NCBI GenBank assembly: GCA_026391655.1
Contig: JAPLDR010000124.1
Coordinates: 26,828 to 90,827 of the forward strand
Source: Bacteroidia bacterium
Lineage (GTDB): Bacteria; Bacteroidota; Bacteroidia; Bacteroidales; Prolixibacteraceae
Direction of reading: 5' to 3'
Length of the DNA: 64,000 bases
The position numbers and the translations under genes are program-made. The notes beneath the pieces are model-generated. The model saw only the letters and a list, made by a program, of their open reading frames with translations. It was not told the origin of the DNA and made no database searches. This document shows positions 21,975 through 31,159 of the stretch, piece after piece (the first letter of the stretch is position 1; every line of letters starts with the position of its first letter).

Positions 21975-23690
21975 TTAAAGTTTAACCGAGGCTGTCGCGC
22001 ATTTTGCTTTAAGTGAACTGTAGTTAAAAATTATTTCGCCTTTTCCCTCAATCAAAAACTGATATTCAGCAACTCCGTAGCTGGGAATGGCAAGAAATTG
22101 AATTTCGGGTTTTTTCTCCTTGTAAGTGACTTTATTAATCCTTGCATCATTAATTTTCCCGCCGGCAACAACTTTTCCACCCGAAACTTTTAACATATCC
22201 TGGGGGTATAGTTTTGTTTTAACTGAGTTAGCTGACATGGTAGGCAATCCTTTTTTATTCTGCAATCGTACCCTCACCTGGTGCAGCTCCTTCCCTATCT
22301 TTTTGACATCAAATACTTCCATCGTTATTTCAGGGGTATTATCTGCAGCGAGGAGAACAACCGAAGCATTACGATGAACCAATTCGGGCAACATAAAGGG
22401 GTGAGGAAGCCTGGAGCTCATTTTTACCCATCCGCCAATTTCGATTTCGCCATAGGTTGGGTGAATAAATTTCTTCCACTCCTTGTATAATTCACCTTGT
22501 GCGACCTTGTCATTGAATTTTAACAGTTCTCTCGGCAAATCAGCTTCATTTCCAGGTTGCTGCGACTTTTTCACATCCTCGCGGTAGGTTTCCGATTCAC
22601 GCTGAAACAATTCGCCCGTGAATGAAAAAGCTCCGTTTATGTAGAACAAATGAGAATCGAAATCACCGTAAGTGACATAGAGGTCGTACGACGCCTGATA
22701 AACATATCCGGGAGTAATTTTTAGTGCTTCCTTGCCGATCACATCATAAGCTGCAATATCTGAAGGATCAACATAGATTGATTTCTCAGATGGGACCCGA
22801 AGCCACATTCCTCCATTATTGTGAAAAGCAAATCCGATGATGATATTCGGACGTGCAGTGATATAATCGTTGATGGCCTTCAGACCAATTCCTGAAAGCG
22901 GAAAGTTGCCGGCTCCGCTCTGTACATAAGAAGGCATCCAGTTGTAACCCCAGTTGCGGTTAGCATCAAGGTACCCTTCGCCATCTTCGTTCAGTTTTCC
23001 ATCGCCATCATTATCAATGCCTTCAAAACCCAGCAATGTGTATTCGCCCTGTTCGCCCGGTTTGATACGTACCATTATCCGCTTGTCTTCCGGATCAACT
23101 TTATAGGCTCCAAACGGATCCTTGATCCTCATTTGGCAAATGTTACCGTCACCATCCAGATCGTCATAACCATCTTCATCAACAAGACCGTCACCATCAT
23201 CATCCCTGGGAACACGGATACTTCTGTTCGAGCTTGGCGTATTTGCATCGGTAAAAAAATGGTATCGGCCATCAACATTTACCACAGGGATGATGTAGTG
23301 AGCATTCTTGTCGACTACTTTCGTGATTTTATCGTTTTCGCCATATTTGGTCAGTAACATATTGGCATAATACAAACAGACCTCACCTGCCTGAATTTCG
23401 TTCCCATGAATATTCCCGTCAACATAAACTCCAGGTTTAGAAAGCGGTTCGCCCGTTTTTGGGTTATTGATCGTCAGCGCATAAATCTCACGTCCCTCTT
23501 CACTCTTACCGACCACATCGAGTTTGGTCAGTTCAGGAAAAGCTTTGTTCAACACTTTCAATGCTTCAACTACTTCTTCATAATTGTAATACCTGTCGAA
23601 ACGCAAAGGCACTTCAATTTTCCCCTTGTCGGCCGAAAAGACCGTCGTAAAGATTAAAATTAGCTGGAATAACAATATATATCGTCTCAT
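21975..23690 (-). CDS. Secreted M14 zinc carboxypeptidase
   Basis: A 571-residue protein with a signal peptide (about residues 1-20, ending VFSA). The M14 zinc site is complete: HGNE (His95, Glu98) and the third ligand His290 in FAFHNNGG. The substrate-binding block is LDANRNWGYNW, and the likely catalytic Glu360 is in SFTGELF. Two Asp-rich calcium-type loops (DDDGDGLVDEDG, GIDNDGDGKLNEDG) are inserted in the catalytic domain. A C-terminal beta domain of about 120 residues follows. It should remove C-terminal residues from peptides outside the cytoplasm. It starts 2 bp after the stop of a degenerate paralog, so the two are co-translated. Confidence 0.88.
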   Translation of the reverse strand: MRRYILLFQLILIFTTVFSADKGKIEVPLRFDRYYNYEEVVEALKVLNKAFPELTKLDVVGKSEEGREIYALTINNPKTGEPLSKPGVYVDGNIHGNEIQAGEVCLYYANMLLTKYGENDKITKVVDKNAHYIIPVVNVDGRYHFFTDANTPSSNRSIRVPRDDDGDGLVDEDGYDDLDGDGNICQMRIKDPFGAYKVDPEDKRIMVRIKPGEQGEYTLLGFEGIDNDGDGKLNEDGEGYLDANRNWGYNWMPSYVQSGAGNFPLSGIGLKAINDYITARPNIIIGFAFHNNGGMWLRVPSEKSIYVDPSDIAAYDVIGKEALKITPGYVYQASYDLYVTYGDFDSHLFYINGAFSFTGELFQRESETYREDVKKSQQPGNEADLPRELLKFNDKVAQGELYKEWKKFIHPTYGEIEIGGWVKMSSRLPHPFMLPELVHRNASVVLLAADNTPEITMEVFDVKKIGKELHQVRVRLQNKKGLPTMSANSVKTKLYPQDMLKVSGGKVVAGGKINDARINKVTYKEKKPEIQFLAIPSYGVAEYQFLIEGKGEIIFNYSSLKAKCATASVKL

Positions 23691-23692
23691 GA

Positions 23693-25537
23693 TTATCCTC
23701 CGATTTTTATTTGTTTAACTTCAGAACCAAACACCGTTGATTCCAGTTTCACCGAAATTGTTGGTTTTTTATCCATTTTAACCAGCCAGGTCAGCTTTTT
23801 CACCTGGTTTCCGCCAATGCTTCCCAAAGGTGTACGTTTTAAACCTTCGAGCAGATCAATATCACCATCGAGCACAACGACTACGGGAGCCGGTTGTTTG
23901 TTTCGTTCACCTATTGAAGTGGGATAAGGCAGGTATCCTTTGTTCCCGACGTAAAGTTCAAGTTTAAATACGCCGCCACCCATATCCGTAACTTTTTCGT
24001 CAGCAAAAGAAATATCGGGCAATTTTTTGCTGAGTTGGAGTAGCCATGGCAATTGAATCTTAAGCAGTGAATCGATCTTTTCAGGTTTTGGTGTCGATTC
24101 GAGGTACGGAACAAATCCTCCGATTTCAACTTCTCCCAAAGTAGGATGACTGTATTTTTGCCATGGTACAAATCCTTTCCCTCCAAATTCTTTTTCAGAA
24201 TAAGCCAGAAGTGATTTATCTTTCACGCTTAATTCATCCGGGTTCTTTTTTTCAACTTTTTCAGGCAATTCAGCGCCTTTTTCGGTTTTCTTCTCCTCCT
24301 TAACTTTCGGAACTGAAAATAAATTCATGCTGAATGAAGGCACTCCAAGCTGATAATAGGCCCAAAGTTCAAATGAACCGTCTTTGTCAGCAGAAGGGTC
24401 CAGCGTTTCTATACTGAAACTCTTATTTTTCAGGTAATTCTTATAATCCTCTGAAAGCCTGGTGTAGAACTTCAGGTCGTCTTCCATGGGATTTACCGCA
24501 GCTCCCAATCCGAGATAACCGGAAACCAAGGATGGAGTAGCCTCTACATTTGCCGGAAGAACAAGTTTCAATAATTCAATCACTTCATTCATCGTATACG
24601 ATCGTGAAGGATCGGCACCCAGCATGGTTGCAAATCGGTTTGGAATTTTTATGCTCTCGGGATTGGCTTCACCCTTTCTTCCTCCTTTTGGCGGTAACAA
24701 ACAGAAATTTGAACTTCCCAGCGTATAAACCATGGCTATGTTTGGCCGGTCATAGATAAATTTCATGATTCCGTAAACTTCAGGAGTCTGGCCCGGCCAT
24801 AATCCTGCTTCCTTTTTGTTTTTTGGGAAAAGGTGTGGAAAAGCAATTCCAACATTTATACCACCTTCACCATCTTCATTGTATTCACCATCTCCGTCGT
24901 TATCAATGCCTTCCGTGTATAATTTATATTCTCCGCGTTCATTCTTTTTGACATCAGCCGGAACCATGATCCGCGGGTCAATTTTGGAAGCAATGTAGGT
25001 TCCTGTTAAATCTTTAACCCGCATTTGAGTGATCAATCCATCGCCATTCAAATCTTCGAAACCATCTTCATTCAATGATTCATCCACATCGTTGTTAATC
25101 GGAAAATCGTTGACCGTTCTGTCGTATTTTAGACCGGAGAAATAACCTTTTGATGCATCAGGATTGGGTAAAGGCAAAATATACCACTTCAAGCCAGATG
25201 TATATTTGGAAGAGTCGAGCAGCATTTTAACCAGTCCAAGCGCACCTTCAGTTGCCAGAGGATAATTACCTTCGAAATTAGCTCCGACAAAAACGGCCGG
25301 ATCTAATTCGGAATTCTTCCCGATTTCGATCACCGTTATAGCTTCTCCTCCCGGACTTGTCGCAATGGCATGCAGTTGAATCTGAGCAGGATGGTTTTGC
25401 TGAAGGTTCTTTAATATTTGCTGAACTTCGTTGTTGTTATGGTATTTTTCGAAAGAAATTCCATTTTGAGCATCTAACGACTCAATGGAAACAACGAACA
25501 GGCATAACAAAAAAATGGTTAACAGGTTTTTGTACAT
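23693..25537 (-). CDS. M14 carboxypeptidase-like protein with lost active site (pseudoenzyme)
   Basis: A 614-residue secreted paralog of the next gene, sharing the Asp-rich loops (DVDESLNEDGFEDLNGDG, GIDNDGDGEYNEDGEGG) and the overall order. The zinc motif HGNE is replaced by FEGNYPLATE (His to Glu89, Glu to Tyr92), the third-ligand region FAFHNNGG by VYTLGSSNF, and the catalytic SFTGELF by SFSMNLF. All metal ligands and the catalytic Glu are therefore missing. A Lys/Glu-rich insert (EEKKTEKGAELPEKVEKKNP) near residue 425 is extra. Peptidase activity is unlikely. It may bind peptides or assist the active partner; that is inference. It is the first gene of a two-gene operon. Confidence 0.8.
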   Translation of the reverse strand: MYKNLLTIFLLCLFVVSIESLDAQNGISFEKYHNNNEVQQILKNLQQNHPAQIQLHAIATSPGGEAITVIEIGKNSELDPAVFVGANFEGNYPLATEGALGLVKMLLDSSKYTSGLKWYILPLPNPDASKGYFSGLKYDRTVNDFPINNDVDESLNEDGFEDLNGDGLITQMRVKDLTGTYIASKIDPRIMVPADVKKNERGEYKLYTEGIDNDGDGEYNEDGEGGINVGIAFPHLFPKNKKEAGLWPGQTPEVYGIMKFIYDRPNIAMVYTLGSSNFCLLPPKGGRKGEANPESIKIPNRFATMLGADPSRSYTMNEVIELLKLVLPANVEATPSLVSGYLGLGAAVNPMEDDLKFYTRLSEDYKNYLKNKSFSIETLDPSADKDGSFELWAYYQLGVPSFSMNLFSVPKVKEEKKTEKGAELPEKVEKKNPDELSVKDKSLLAYSEKEFGGKGFVPWQKYSHPTLGEVEIGGFVPYLESTPKPEKIDSLLKIQLPWLLQLSKKLPDISFADEKVTDMGGGVFKLELYVGNKGYLPYPTSIGERNKQPAPVVVVLDGDIDLLEGLKRTPLGSIGGNQVKKLTWLVKMDKKPTISVKLESTVFGSEVKQIKIGG

Positions 25538-25707
25538 GTTGAAAGTTTAGTAGTTGACAAATCGGGGCTAAAAATACTTTTTTTATGATATTCGGTCTTA
25601 CAAAAGGGGAAATAATTTAAATGTACTTCTGAGGGTCAATGCTCCGGATCATCTGAAAGTTTACCATTTGATATTTTTGTCAATATAATCAATCAGATCA
25701 TCGGCCA

Positions 25708-26694
25708 TCAATGGGTGAATATTTTGGGATCGGCCATACCTTTCACTGCCTTATCGATATAACCGGGCCATGGTGAACCCTTTTGTGTGGCATCCATACT
25801 ACCGAGTACGCATATGATGGAGGCTTTTGGATACATGCCCCTGATTTTCAGTACTAAATCCTGGTAAGATTTGATAATTTTATTCTCATCCGGCCGTGTT
25901 GTTCCAAAACGGGCTTTAAACTGCTCATGTGCAGGAAGACTGATCAGCCAGCTATCGTTTTGGAACAAGTTGATTACAACAAGATCCGGAGTAAACTTCG
26001 AAAAATTCCACTTGCTGTCGGGATCCGATGGGTTCAAACGGTCGTACATTTCGGGCATAACAATCGGAAACCAACTTACCATCACCCCAATACCACTTCG
26101 GGAAATACATGAATACTGAGCATTGTAATGGCGGGCTGTACGACCGGCATAGGTCAGATAATTATTAAAGAATTCGGGAGCACCAGAATCATTTTGTCCA
26201 TCGGGAACATCTACTCCGTGACCGGCTGTAATGGAATTGCCATAAAATTCAATTTTCTTTTTTCCGGGGTGATCAGGTTTCAAAACCCGGGCTCCGTCAT
26301 TCAGTTCAAATCCGTAGAATGAAGTAACCGTCGTATTATCGGTTAGCTTGAAAAGTTGTATCGAATGCCTTCCTTTAGGTAAACCTGATGCCAGCAGATA
26401 CCTTGTCTTGAGGGTGTCAGGCTTTATCTTTTTAGCATGTTCGGCATCGCCATCAATGATGGAATAGAAATAAGTGGTTCCAATCCCGTTTTTCAGGATT
26501 GCCTTTGCATCAGTTCCCTCAAAATTGATTGTGGCAGATGTACCGGGCCAATAAATTTTCACACACTGGTTTTCAACCGTCTCAATCCTGCCCATATAGG
26601 CTATGCTTTCCTGGTTGAATGGAACAATGTTCTGCCCGTGACTGATGGTGACAACAACGAACAGTAGCAGGGAAATCAAATAATTTCTACGCAT
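25708..26694 (-). CDS. Secreted SGNH hydrolase (CE2-like acetyl esterase), C-terminus lost by frameshift
   Basis: A 328-residue protein with signal peptide (ending SHGQ). An N-terminal jelly-roll part (YWPGTSATINFEGTDAKAIL) is followed by an SGNH domain with EFYGNSITAGHG (nucleophile Ser) and VVINLFQND, the layout of CE2-type acetylxylan esterases. The frame stops after KIFTH. The expected ending appears downstream in another frame (HPLMADDLIDYIDKNIKW then TAA at 25661-25663), so a deletion with frameshift has removed about 15-20 residues, including the usual Asp/His end of the active site. Probably inactive if real. The upstream gene on the strand is a FN3-tailed aldo/keto reductase. Confidence 0.72.
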   Translation of the reverse strand: MRRNYLISLLLFVVVTISHGQNIVPFNQESIAYMGRIETVENQCVKIYWPGTSATINFEGTDAKAILKNGIGTTYFYSIIDGDAEHAKKIKPDTLKTRYLLASGLPKGRHSIQLFKLTDNTTVTSFYGFELNDGARVLKPDHPGKKKIEFYGNSITAGHGVDVPDGQNDSGAPEFFNNYLTYAGRTARHYNAQYSCISRSGIGVMVSWFPIVMPEMYDRLNPSDPDSKWNFSKFTPDLVVINLFQNDSWLISLPAHEQFKARFGTTRPDENKIIKSYQDLVLKIRGMYPKASIICVLGSMDATQKGSPWPGYIDKAVKGMADPKIFTH

Positions 26695-26805
26695 TGGCTT
26701 TTGTTTTAATGTGCTTAGTATTCTTATTCCAAGGTTGTTTTACTCTGGTTTCTGATAAAAATGCATTTTCTCCGGCTTTGCCTTATCATAAGGGACTTTA
26801 AAATT

Positions 26806-28308
26806 TTACGCCAATATAGGCTCTGTTTCAGCAACTTTGTTTTTTTTATCCACTACTTTTACTATATACTGTTTAGCCTTGTGAACTCCGGTCTTGTCTT
26901 CATACTGATAAGGCTTTTTGGCTGTTTGAGGTTTGAAAGGAATATCTGCAATTTTAACTCCGTCACGCCATATTTCGTAGCGATCAATTGCCGCATTTCC
27001 TGCATAAGCGGTATTCCATGTTATCAAAGCCTTGTTTCCGCTATCAACGACCTTTGCATCTCGTGGAGCAGACAAATCCTGAAATGTTTTTTGAAAAAAG
27101 TTTGTCTTCCCATCCTTAATCTTTGACGCGACCATCTCAATTTTAGTGCGCTCGTCCACGCTCATTCCATTTGGCTTTACCTGTGCAGAACGCAAATTAT
27201 AAGTAAGCTGACACTGATCTGGATTATCACTAATTTTACCAGTACCAACAATTGCTGTATGAACGCCGGGGATGGTCAGCGAATAGCGAATCAATTGATT
27301 GGCAGGCACACCTTCACCGCTGACATCGAGTACTACGTGTGATGGTTTTCCATTGGCCCATTCCGACTTATTCGTATACATTGCACCATCCGAAAAGACT
27401 TTCATCGCGATGATACCCATATTTTTTGCAGCCGCCACCGGTATGACGTTGTACTGCATATTATAATAGAGCTTATCGTTGGCATTACACGGAAGAAGTA
27501 CCGCTTCGAGAAGATCTTCGGTATCACGTTGGATCATTTCAATCATTACTGACGGATCGTTATGTCCCGAGAAGCCAATATGCCGGATCAGCTTTTCATT
27601 CTTCGGATTAAGTCCGGTACGATTTGTTCCGTCACGTACATCCCGAAGTGCAGCAAGTGTTCCGATTGTTTGTACATTGGGATCCGGAGTGTTATAACCC
27701 TCATATAGTGCATCTACCTCGCCCATTTTACTCAATGCATGAACAAGAACCATATCCAAATAAGCACCTGCCGGATAGCTGCCGTTGCCATCACCAAAAA
27801 TCTGAGTCAACGAACGCCGGACATCATCCAGTGATTTAGTTCCCTTTGGCCCGTTTGAATTGCCAATAACCTCAGGATGATCGTCGCCGCCTTTCCCAAA
27901 ACGAAGATGGGTTTTTGATGTCAGGAAGATTTTCTTTCGTTTTGACTCGTCATAATTCGGAGTTTCCGGGACAAGACCAATCTGACGGAAGGCCTTTCCG
28001 TAAAACATCTGGCTGGTTCCATATAAGTTGGATGTATCAAAATAGTTAATGCCAAGCTTATAAGCCTTTACTATGATAGCAACAGGATCAGTATTTTCGG
28101 GTGTCCACTGAAGTGAAGCCTGTCCACCCAAACCAAGTGTGGTCACATTAAATCCAATGCAACCGAAAGTACGTTTCATTAACGGACCCAGTGGTTTCTG
28201 TATTTCAGCACTCGAAAGATATGGTGCAAAGGCCAGACCCATCGTGGATAAAGCAGACATCTTTATAAAAAGACGTCGTGATTGTTTGTTTTGATAATTA
28301 GCGTTCAT
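26806..28308 (-). CDS. Tat-exported aldo/keto reductase with C-terminal FN3 domain
   Basis: A 500-residue protein. The N-terminus has a Tat-type SRRLFIK signal before a hydrophobic stretch (SALSTMGLAFAPYL). The AKR barrel spans about residues 45-400: GINYFDTSNLYG (catalytic Asp and Tyr), IFLTSKTHLR (Lys), DMVLVHALSK (His), and a C-terminal NADPH-type segment with TAIVGTGKISDN. A fibronectin type III domain of about 85 residues follows (ITWNTAYAGNAAIDRYEIWR). Tat export of a cofactor-loaded oxidoreductase is consistent with the fold. The substrate is unknown. The ATG overlaps the stop of the glycerate kinase gene (TTATGA). Confidence 0.8.
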   Translation of the reverse strand: MNANYQNKQSRRLFIKMSALSTMGLAFAPYLSSAEIQKPLGPLMKRTFGCIGFNVTTLGLGGQASLQWTPENTDPVAIIVKAYKLGINYFDTSNLYGTSQMFYGKAFRQIGLVPETPNYDESKRKKIFLTSKTHLRFGKGGDDHPEVIGNSNGPKGTKSLDDVRRSLTQIFGDGNGSYPAGAYLDMVLVHALSKMGEVDALYEGYNTPDPNVQTIGTLAALRDVRDGTNRTGLNPKNEKLIRHIGFSGHNDPSVMIEMIQRDTEDLLEAVLLPCNANDKLYYNMQYNVIPVAAAKNMGIIAMKVFSDGAMYTNKSEWANGKPSHVVLDVSGEGVPANQLIRYSLTIPGVHTAIVGTGKISDNPDQCQLTYNLRSAQVKPNGMSVDERTKIEMVASKIKDGKTNFFQKTFQDLSAPRDAKVVDSGNKALITWNTAYAGNAAIDRYEIWRDGVKIADIPFKPQTAKKPYQYEDKTGVHKAKQYIVKVVDKKNKVAETEPILA

Positions 28309-29435
28309 AACTCGTGTTTTGATTGTAATTTTGAAATTAACAAAGCCAATTCATACGATGACTGGTACGTTAATTCAGCAACATTTTCAATTGCCTCCTC
28401 AAGGCTCATCGGTTTATTTATTATTGAGAACAAACCATCGAACAATTTGTTTTTTGGCAACGATGCACTGCCGGCAAGTCCAATAACCGGTTTCCCGAAT
28501 TTTTTTGCCCGCATTGCCACGGCATAAGGGGCTTTGCTCATCAGGGTTTGACTGTCAATCATGCCTTCTCCGGTAATTACCAGGTCAGCCCACTGAATAG
28601 ATTCGTCAATCGAAAGCAAATCTAGGATATAGTCGGCACCTGCCACAATTTGGGCATTCAGAAAGGCCGAAAAAGCGACAGAAATTCCTCCGGCAGCTCC
28701 TCCACCTTTGAGTTTGGTCACATCTATACCCGTGCTTTTTTTGATTATACCGGCATAATGTGACAGATTGCTTTCAAGCGATTCAACCATTTGTGGTGTT
28801 GCTCCCTTTTGCGGGCCAAATATGCGGGCAGCGCCTTTGGGGCCAAGCAACAGATTGTCTACATCACTTATTACGATTATTTCTATGTCATTTGTAATGA
28901 GGCTTTGTGATGTATTTATCCGGTTTATTTTACCCAGATTTTCCCCATTCCCATTCACAGGTTTCAGCGAACTATCCAGAAATTGAATGCCCAACGCTTC
29001 CAGCATTCCCATTCCGCCATCAACCGTCGCGCTGCCACCAATACCGATATAGATCTTATTTGCCCCTTTCTGAATTGCATCAATTATCAATTGTCCGGTT
29101 CCGTAACTCGATGTTTTCATGGGATTTAATTCGTGAAAATTCAGCAACTTCATTCCCGAAGCACCGGCCATTTCAATCACAGCAGTACCTTTGGCATACC
29201 CATATGTGGCCTGCACGATTCTGCCGAGGGGATCTGATACAGCAACCTCCAGAGCCGCTAAGCCAAGCGCATTCATCAACACATTAACAGTATCATCTCC
29301 CCCGTCGGCTACAGGTAACTTTCTGATTTTGAAAAACTTTGGAGCGGCATCATTAAATGCCTTCTCAACCACACCGGCAAACTGAAATGCCGGCAAACTT
29401 CCTTTCATGCTATTTGGGGCAACTAATATATTCAT
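28305..29435 (-). CDS. garK: Glycerate 2-kinase (GarK/GlxK family)
   Basis: 376 residues from the ATG at 29433-29435 (MNILVAPNSMKGSLPAFQF); the frame is open 26 codons further up but the family start is here. E. coli GarK is 381 residues. Family marks are APNSMKGSL, the PVADGGDDTV block, GGSATVDGGMGML and VTGEGMIDSQTL. It phosphorylates D-glycerate to 2-phosphoglycerate in the cytosol, using ATP. Translationally coupled to the aldo/keto reductase (overlap of 4 bp). Its presence next to an AKR may point to degradation of a sugar acid; that link is inferred. Confidence 0.88.
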   Translation of the reverse strand: MNILVAPNSMKGSLPAFQFAGVVEKAFNDAAPKFFKIRKLPVADGGDDTVNVLMNALGLAALEVAVSDPLGRIVQATYGYAKGTAVIEMAGASGMKLLNFHELNPMKTSSYGTGQLIIDAIQKGANKIYIGIGGSATVDGGMGMLEALGIQFLDSSLKPVNGNGENLGKINRINTSQSLITNDIEIIVISDVDNLLLGPKGAARIFGPQKGATPQMVESLESNLSHYAGIIKKSTGIDVTKLKGGGAAGGISVAFSAFLNAQIVAGADYILDLLSIDESIQWADLVITGEGMIDSQTLMSKAPYAVAMRAKKFGKPVIGLAGSASLPKNKLFDGLFSIINKPMSLEEAIENVAELTYQSSYELALLISKLQSKHEL

Positions 29436-29662
29436 AAATTTTCCTTTCAACATTTGAGATTTTTTAAAATACAGTTTCGATTCAACGCTAAGCAAACACT
29501 CTTTAGCGATCAATTAAAAGCACCAAATTAAGCAAAATTGAATCAATTAAAATTTAAATTACAGAGCGTTACACAAATCGGAAAGACCTTTTTGCAAAAC
29601 CTTTGAATAGGCCTCAATAAAGTTCTTTTAATTTGATTTCCTGTGAATTTCTGTCAAAAACT

Positions 29663-29696
29663 AAAAGCACCTAAATTCTTGAATTTAAGTGCTTTT
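29663..29696 (-). terminator. Terminator after tRNA-Arg
   Basis: AAAAGCACCTAAATTC (29663-29678) pairs with GAATTTAAGTGCTTTT (29681-29696) with a single G-T type change, loop TT; A/T-rich on both sides. It lies 24 bp after the tRNA 3' end on the reverse strand. The rest of 29514-29719 has no gene. Confidence 0.7.
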
Positions 29697-29719
29697 GTAT
29701 TTAAGAATCTATGAATACG

Positions 29720-29793
29720 TGACCCAATCTGGGATCGAACCAGAAACCTACAGCTTAGAAGGCTGTTGCTCTATCCAATTGAGCTATTGGGCC
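29720..29793 (-). tRNA. tRNA-Arg (anticodon TCT)
   Basis: 74 nt on the reverse strand. The acceptor GGCCCAA pairs with TTGGGTC (one G-T), discriminator A at 29720. The anticodon loop in CCTTCTAAG gives TCT, and the T-loop is GGTTCGATCCC. CCA is not encoded. Confidence 0.94.
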
Positions 29794-29808
29794 AGCTAAA
29801 TTGTCGTG

Positions 29809-29816
29809 CAAAAGTA
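29809..29816 (-). promoter_or_regulatory. -7 promoter box of tRNA-Arg
   Basis: TACTTTTG on the reverse strand, 15 bp before the tRNA 5' end, the same box as at the tRNA-Ser promoter. It directly abuts the T-tract of the asnA terminator. Confidence 0.55.
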
Positions 29817-29819
29817 AAA

Positions 29820-29854
29820 AAAATCCCCATACGCAGATGCGACATGGGGATTTT
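29820..29854 (-). terminator. Terminator after asnA
   Basis: AAAATCCCCAT (29820-29830) pairs with ATGGGGATTTT (29844-29854) around a 13-nt loop that can itself pair. On the reverse strand it is followed by an eight-base T-run. Confidence 0.85.
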
Positions 29855-29869
29855 AAGTTTAAATGATTA

Positions 29870-30904
29870 TTATACCATAAAAATATTGCGTTCTGCGCAC
29901 TGTCTGATCATCTCTTCTGGCCACAGACTTGCCTGTACCTCACCAATATGAGCCTTGCGCAATAAAAACATACAAAGACGTGATTGTCCGATTCCGCCAC
30001 CAATCGATAATGGCAATTCATCTTTTAATAGCTTTTTATGAAATAACAGTTCCTTCCTTTCATTCAAACCGGTGATGGCAAGTTGTCGTAAAAGTACTTC
30101 CTTGTCAACGCGGATACCCATTGAAGAAATCTCGAGCGATTGTTGCAAAACAGGATTCCAGATAAGAATATCACCATTAAGCCCTTTATAACCGGCCGAG
30201 TTTACAGACGTCCAGTCATCATAATCGGGAGCACGTCCATCATGTTTTTCACCATCTGAAAGGATACCGCCGATACCAATAATAAATACGGCTCCATGTT
30301 CTTTCGTAATTTCGTGTTCGCGCTCTTTTGGTGTAAGCTTAGGAAAACGCTGTACCAACTCCTCAGAATGAATAAAATAGATCTCTTCAGGAAGTAATGG
30401 TTTGATAGCCGGGTAGTTTTCGTAAACCATAAATTCGGTACGAAGCAGAACCGAATAGATCTGGTTAACCACCTTTTTCAGATACTCAAGATTACGCTGT
30501 TTGGCAGTAAGCACTTTTTCCCAATCCCACTGATCGACATACAAAGAGTGAATATTGGTCAGCTCTTCGTCGGCCCGGATGGCATTCATATCGGTATAGA
30601 TTCCGTATCCGACAGGAATTCCGTATTGTGCCAACATCAACCGTTTCCATTTTGCCAGCGATTGTACGACTTCCGCCTTTGCGTCGTTCATATCTTTAAC
30701 AGCAAAAGTTACTGCACGTTCTACACCATTAAGGTCATCGTTGATTCCTGTTCCTTTTAATACAAATAGAGGAGCCGTCACACGGCGCAGGCGTAATTCG
30801 GCAGAAAGGCTATCCTGAAAAAAATCCTTTACAAATTTAATCGCCTTTTCAGTTTGTTTTAGGTCGAGTTTCGGTTTATAGTTTTCCGGAAAAAGAAGTT
30901 TCAT
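29870..30904 (-). CDS. asnA: Aspartate-ammonia ligase
   Basis: A 344-residue enzyme (E. coli AsnA 330) that makes asparagine from aspartate and ammonia with ATP. It has the class II aminoacyl-tRNA synthetase-like fold. Family blocks are RVTAPLFVLKGTGINDDLNG, HSLYVDQWDWEK, HDGRAPDYDDW, WNPVLQQSLEISSMGIRV and the C-terminal SIGGGIGQSRLCMFLL. It appears complete. The gene is a single unit. A conserved 63-bp hairpin element lies 30-92 bp upstream of its start codon, at 30934-30996. Confidence 0.95.
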   Translation of the reverse strand: MKLLFPENYKPKLDLKQTEKAIKFVKDFFQDSLSAELRLRRVTAPLFVLKGTGINDDLNGVERAVTFAVKDMNDAKAEVVQSLAKWKRLMLAQYGIPVGYGIYTDMNAIRADEELTNIHSLYVDQWDWEKVLTAKQRNLEYLKKVVNQIYSVLLRTEFMVYENYPAIKPLLPEEIYFIHSEELVQRFPKLTPKEREHEITKEHGAVFIIGIGGILSDGEKHDGRAPDYDDWTSVNSAGYKGLNGDILIWNPVLQQSLEISSMGIRVDKEVLLRQLAITGLNERKELLFHKKLLKDELPLSIGGGIGQSRLCMFLLRKAHIGEVQASLWPEEMIRQCAERNIFMV

Positions 30905-30933
30905 ACGTATATAATTTTATTCTTAATGGTCGT

Positions 30934-30996
30934 ATGGAATTCGCATGAAGTTTATATTCATTCCGATTGGTGTTCTCGTAATCATGCTCATTTCAT
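30934..30996 (-). repeat. 63-bp hairpin element, copy 1 (upstream of asnA)
   Basis: Two 15-nt arms, 30934-30948 and 30982-30996, separated by exactly 33 nt. In the orientation of asnA the arms are ATGAAATGAGCATGA and TCATGCGAATTCCAT. They pair except for a 2-nt internal mismatch and one G-T. The sequence after it runs ACGACCATTAAGAATAAAAT to the asnA start, and this too is shared with the other copies (59989-60051, 61203-61265). Confidence 0.7.
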
Positions 30997-31159
30997 ATTT
31001 AATAATTTGTTTTTTAACGACTTCCGATTATTTTGGGGAATTCAACCCAATTCTTCGGAATTCGTTTCATTTATATGAGTTTTATCAGCTTTTTGTTGCA
31101 ATGATACTAATTATTGAACTATTTTTAATGAAATTGTAATTTTTAACAAAAAATTTGCG

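Noticed and set aside
30945..31139. 64-residue forward membrane protein starting in hairpin copy 1
   Set aside because: Its first 17 codons are the hairpin element itself. The other copies give frames that end soon after the element with poorly matching residues, while arm pairing is what is kept, so coding is less likely than structure.
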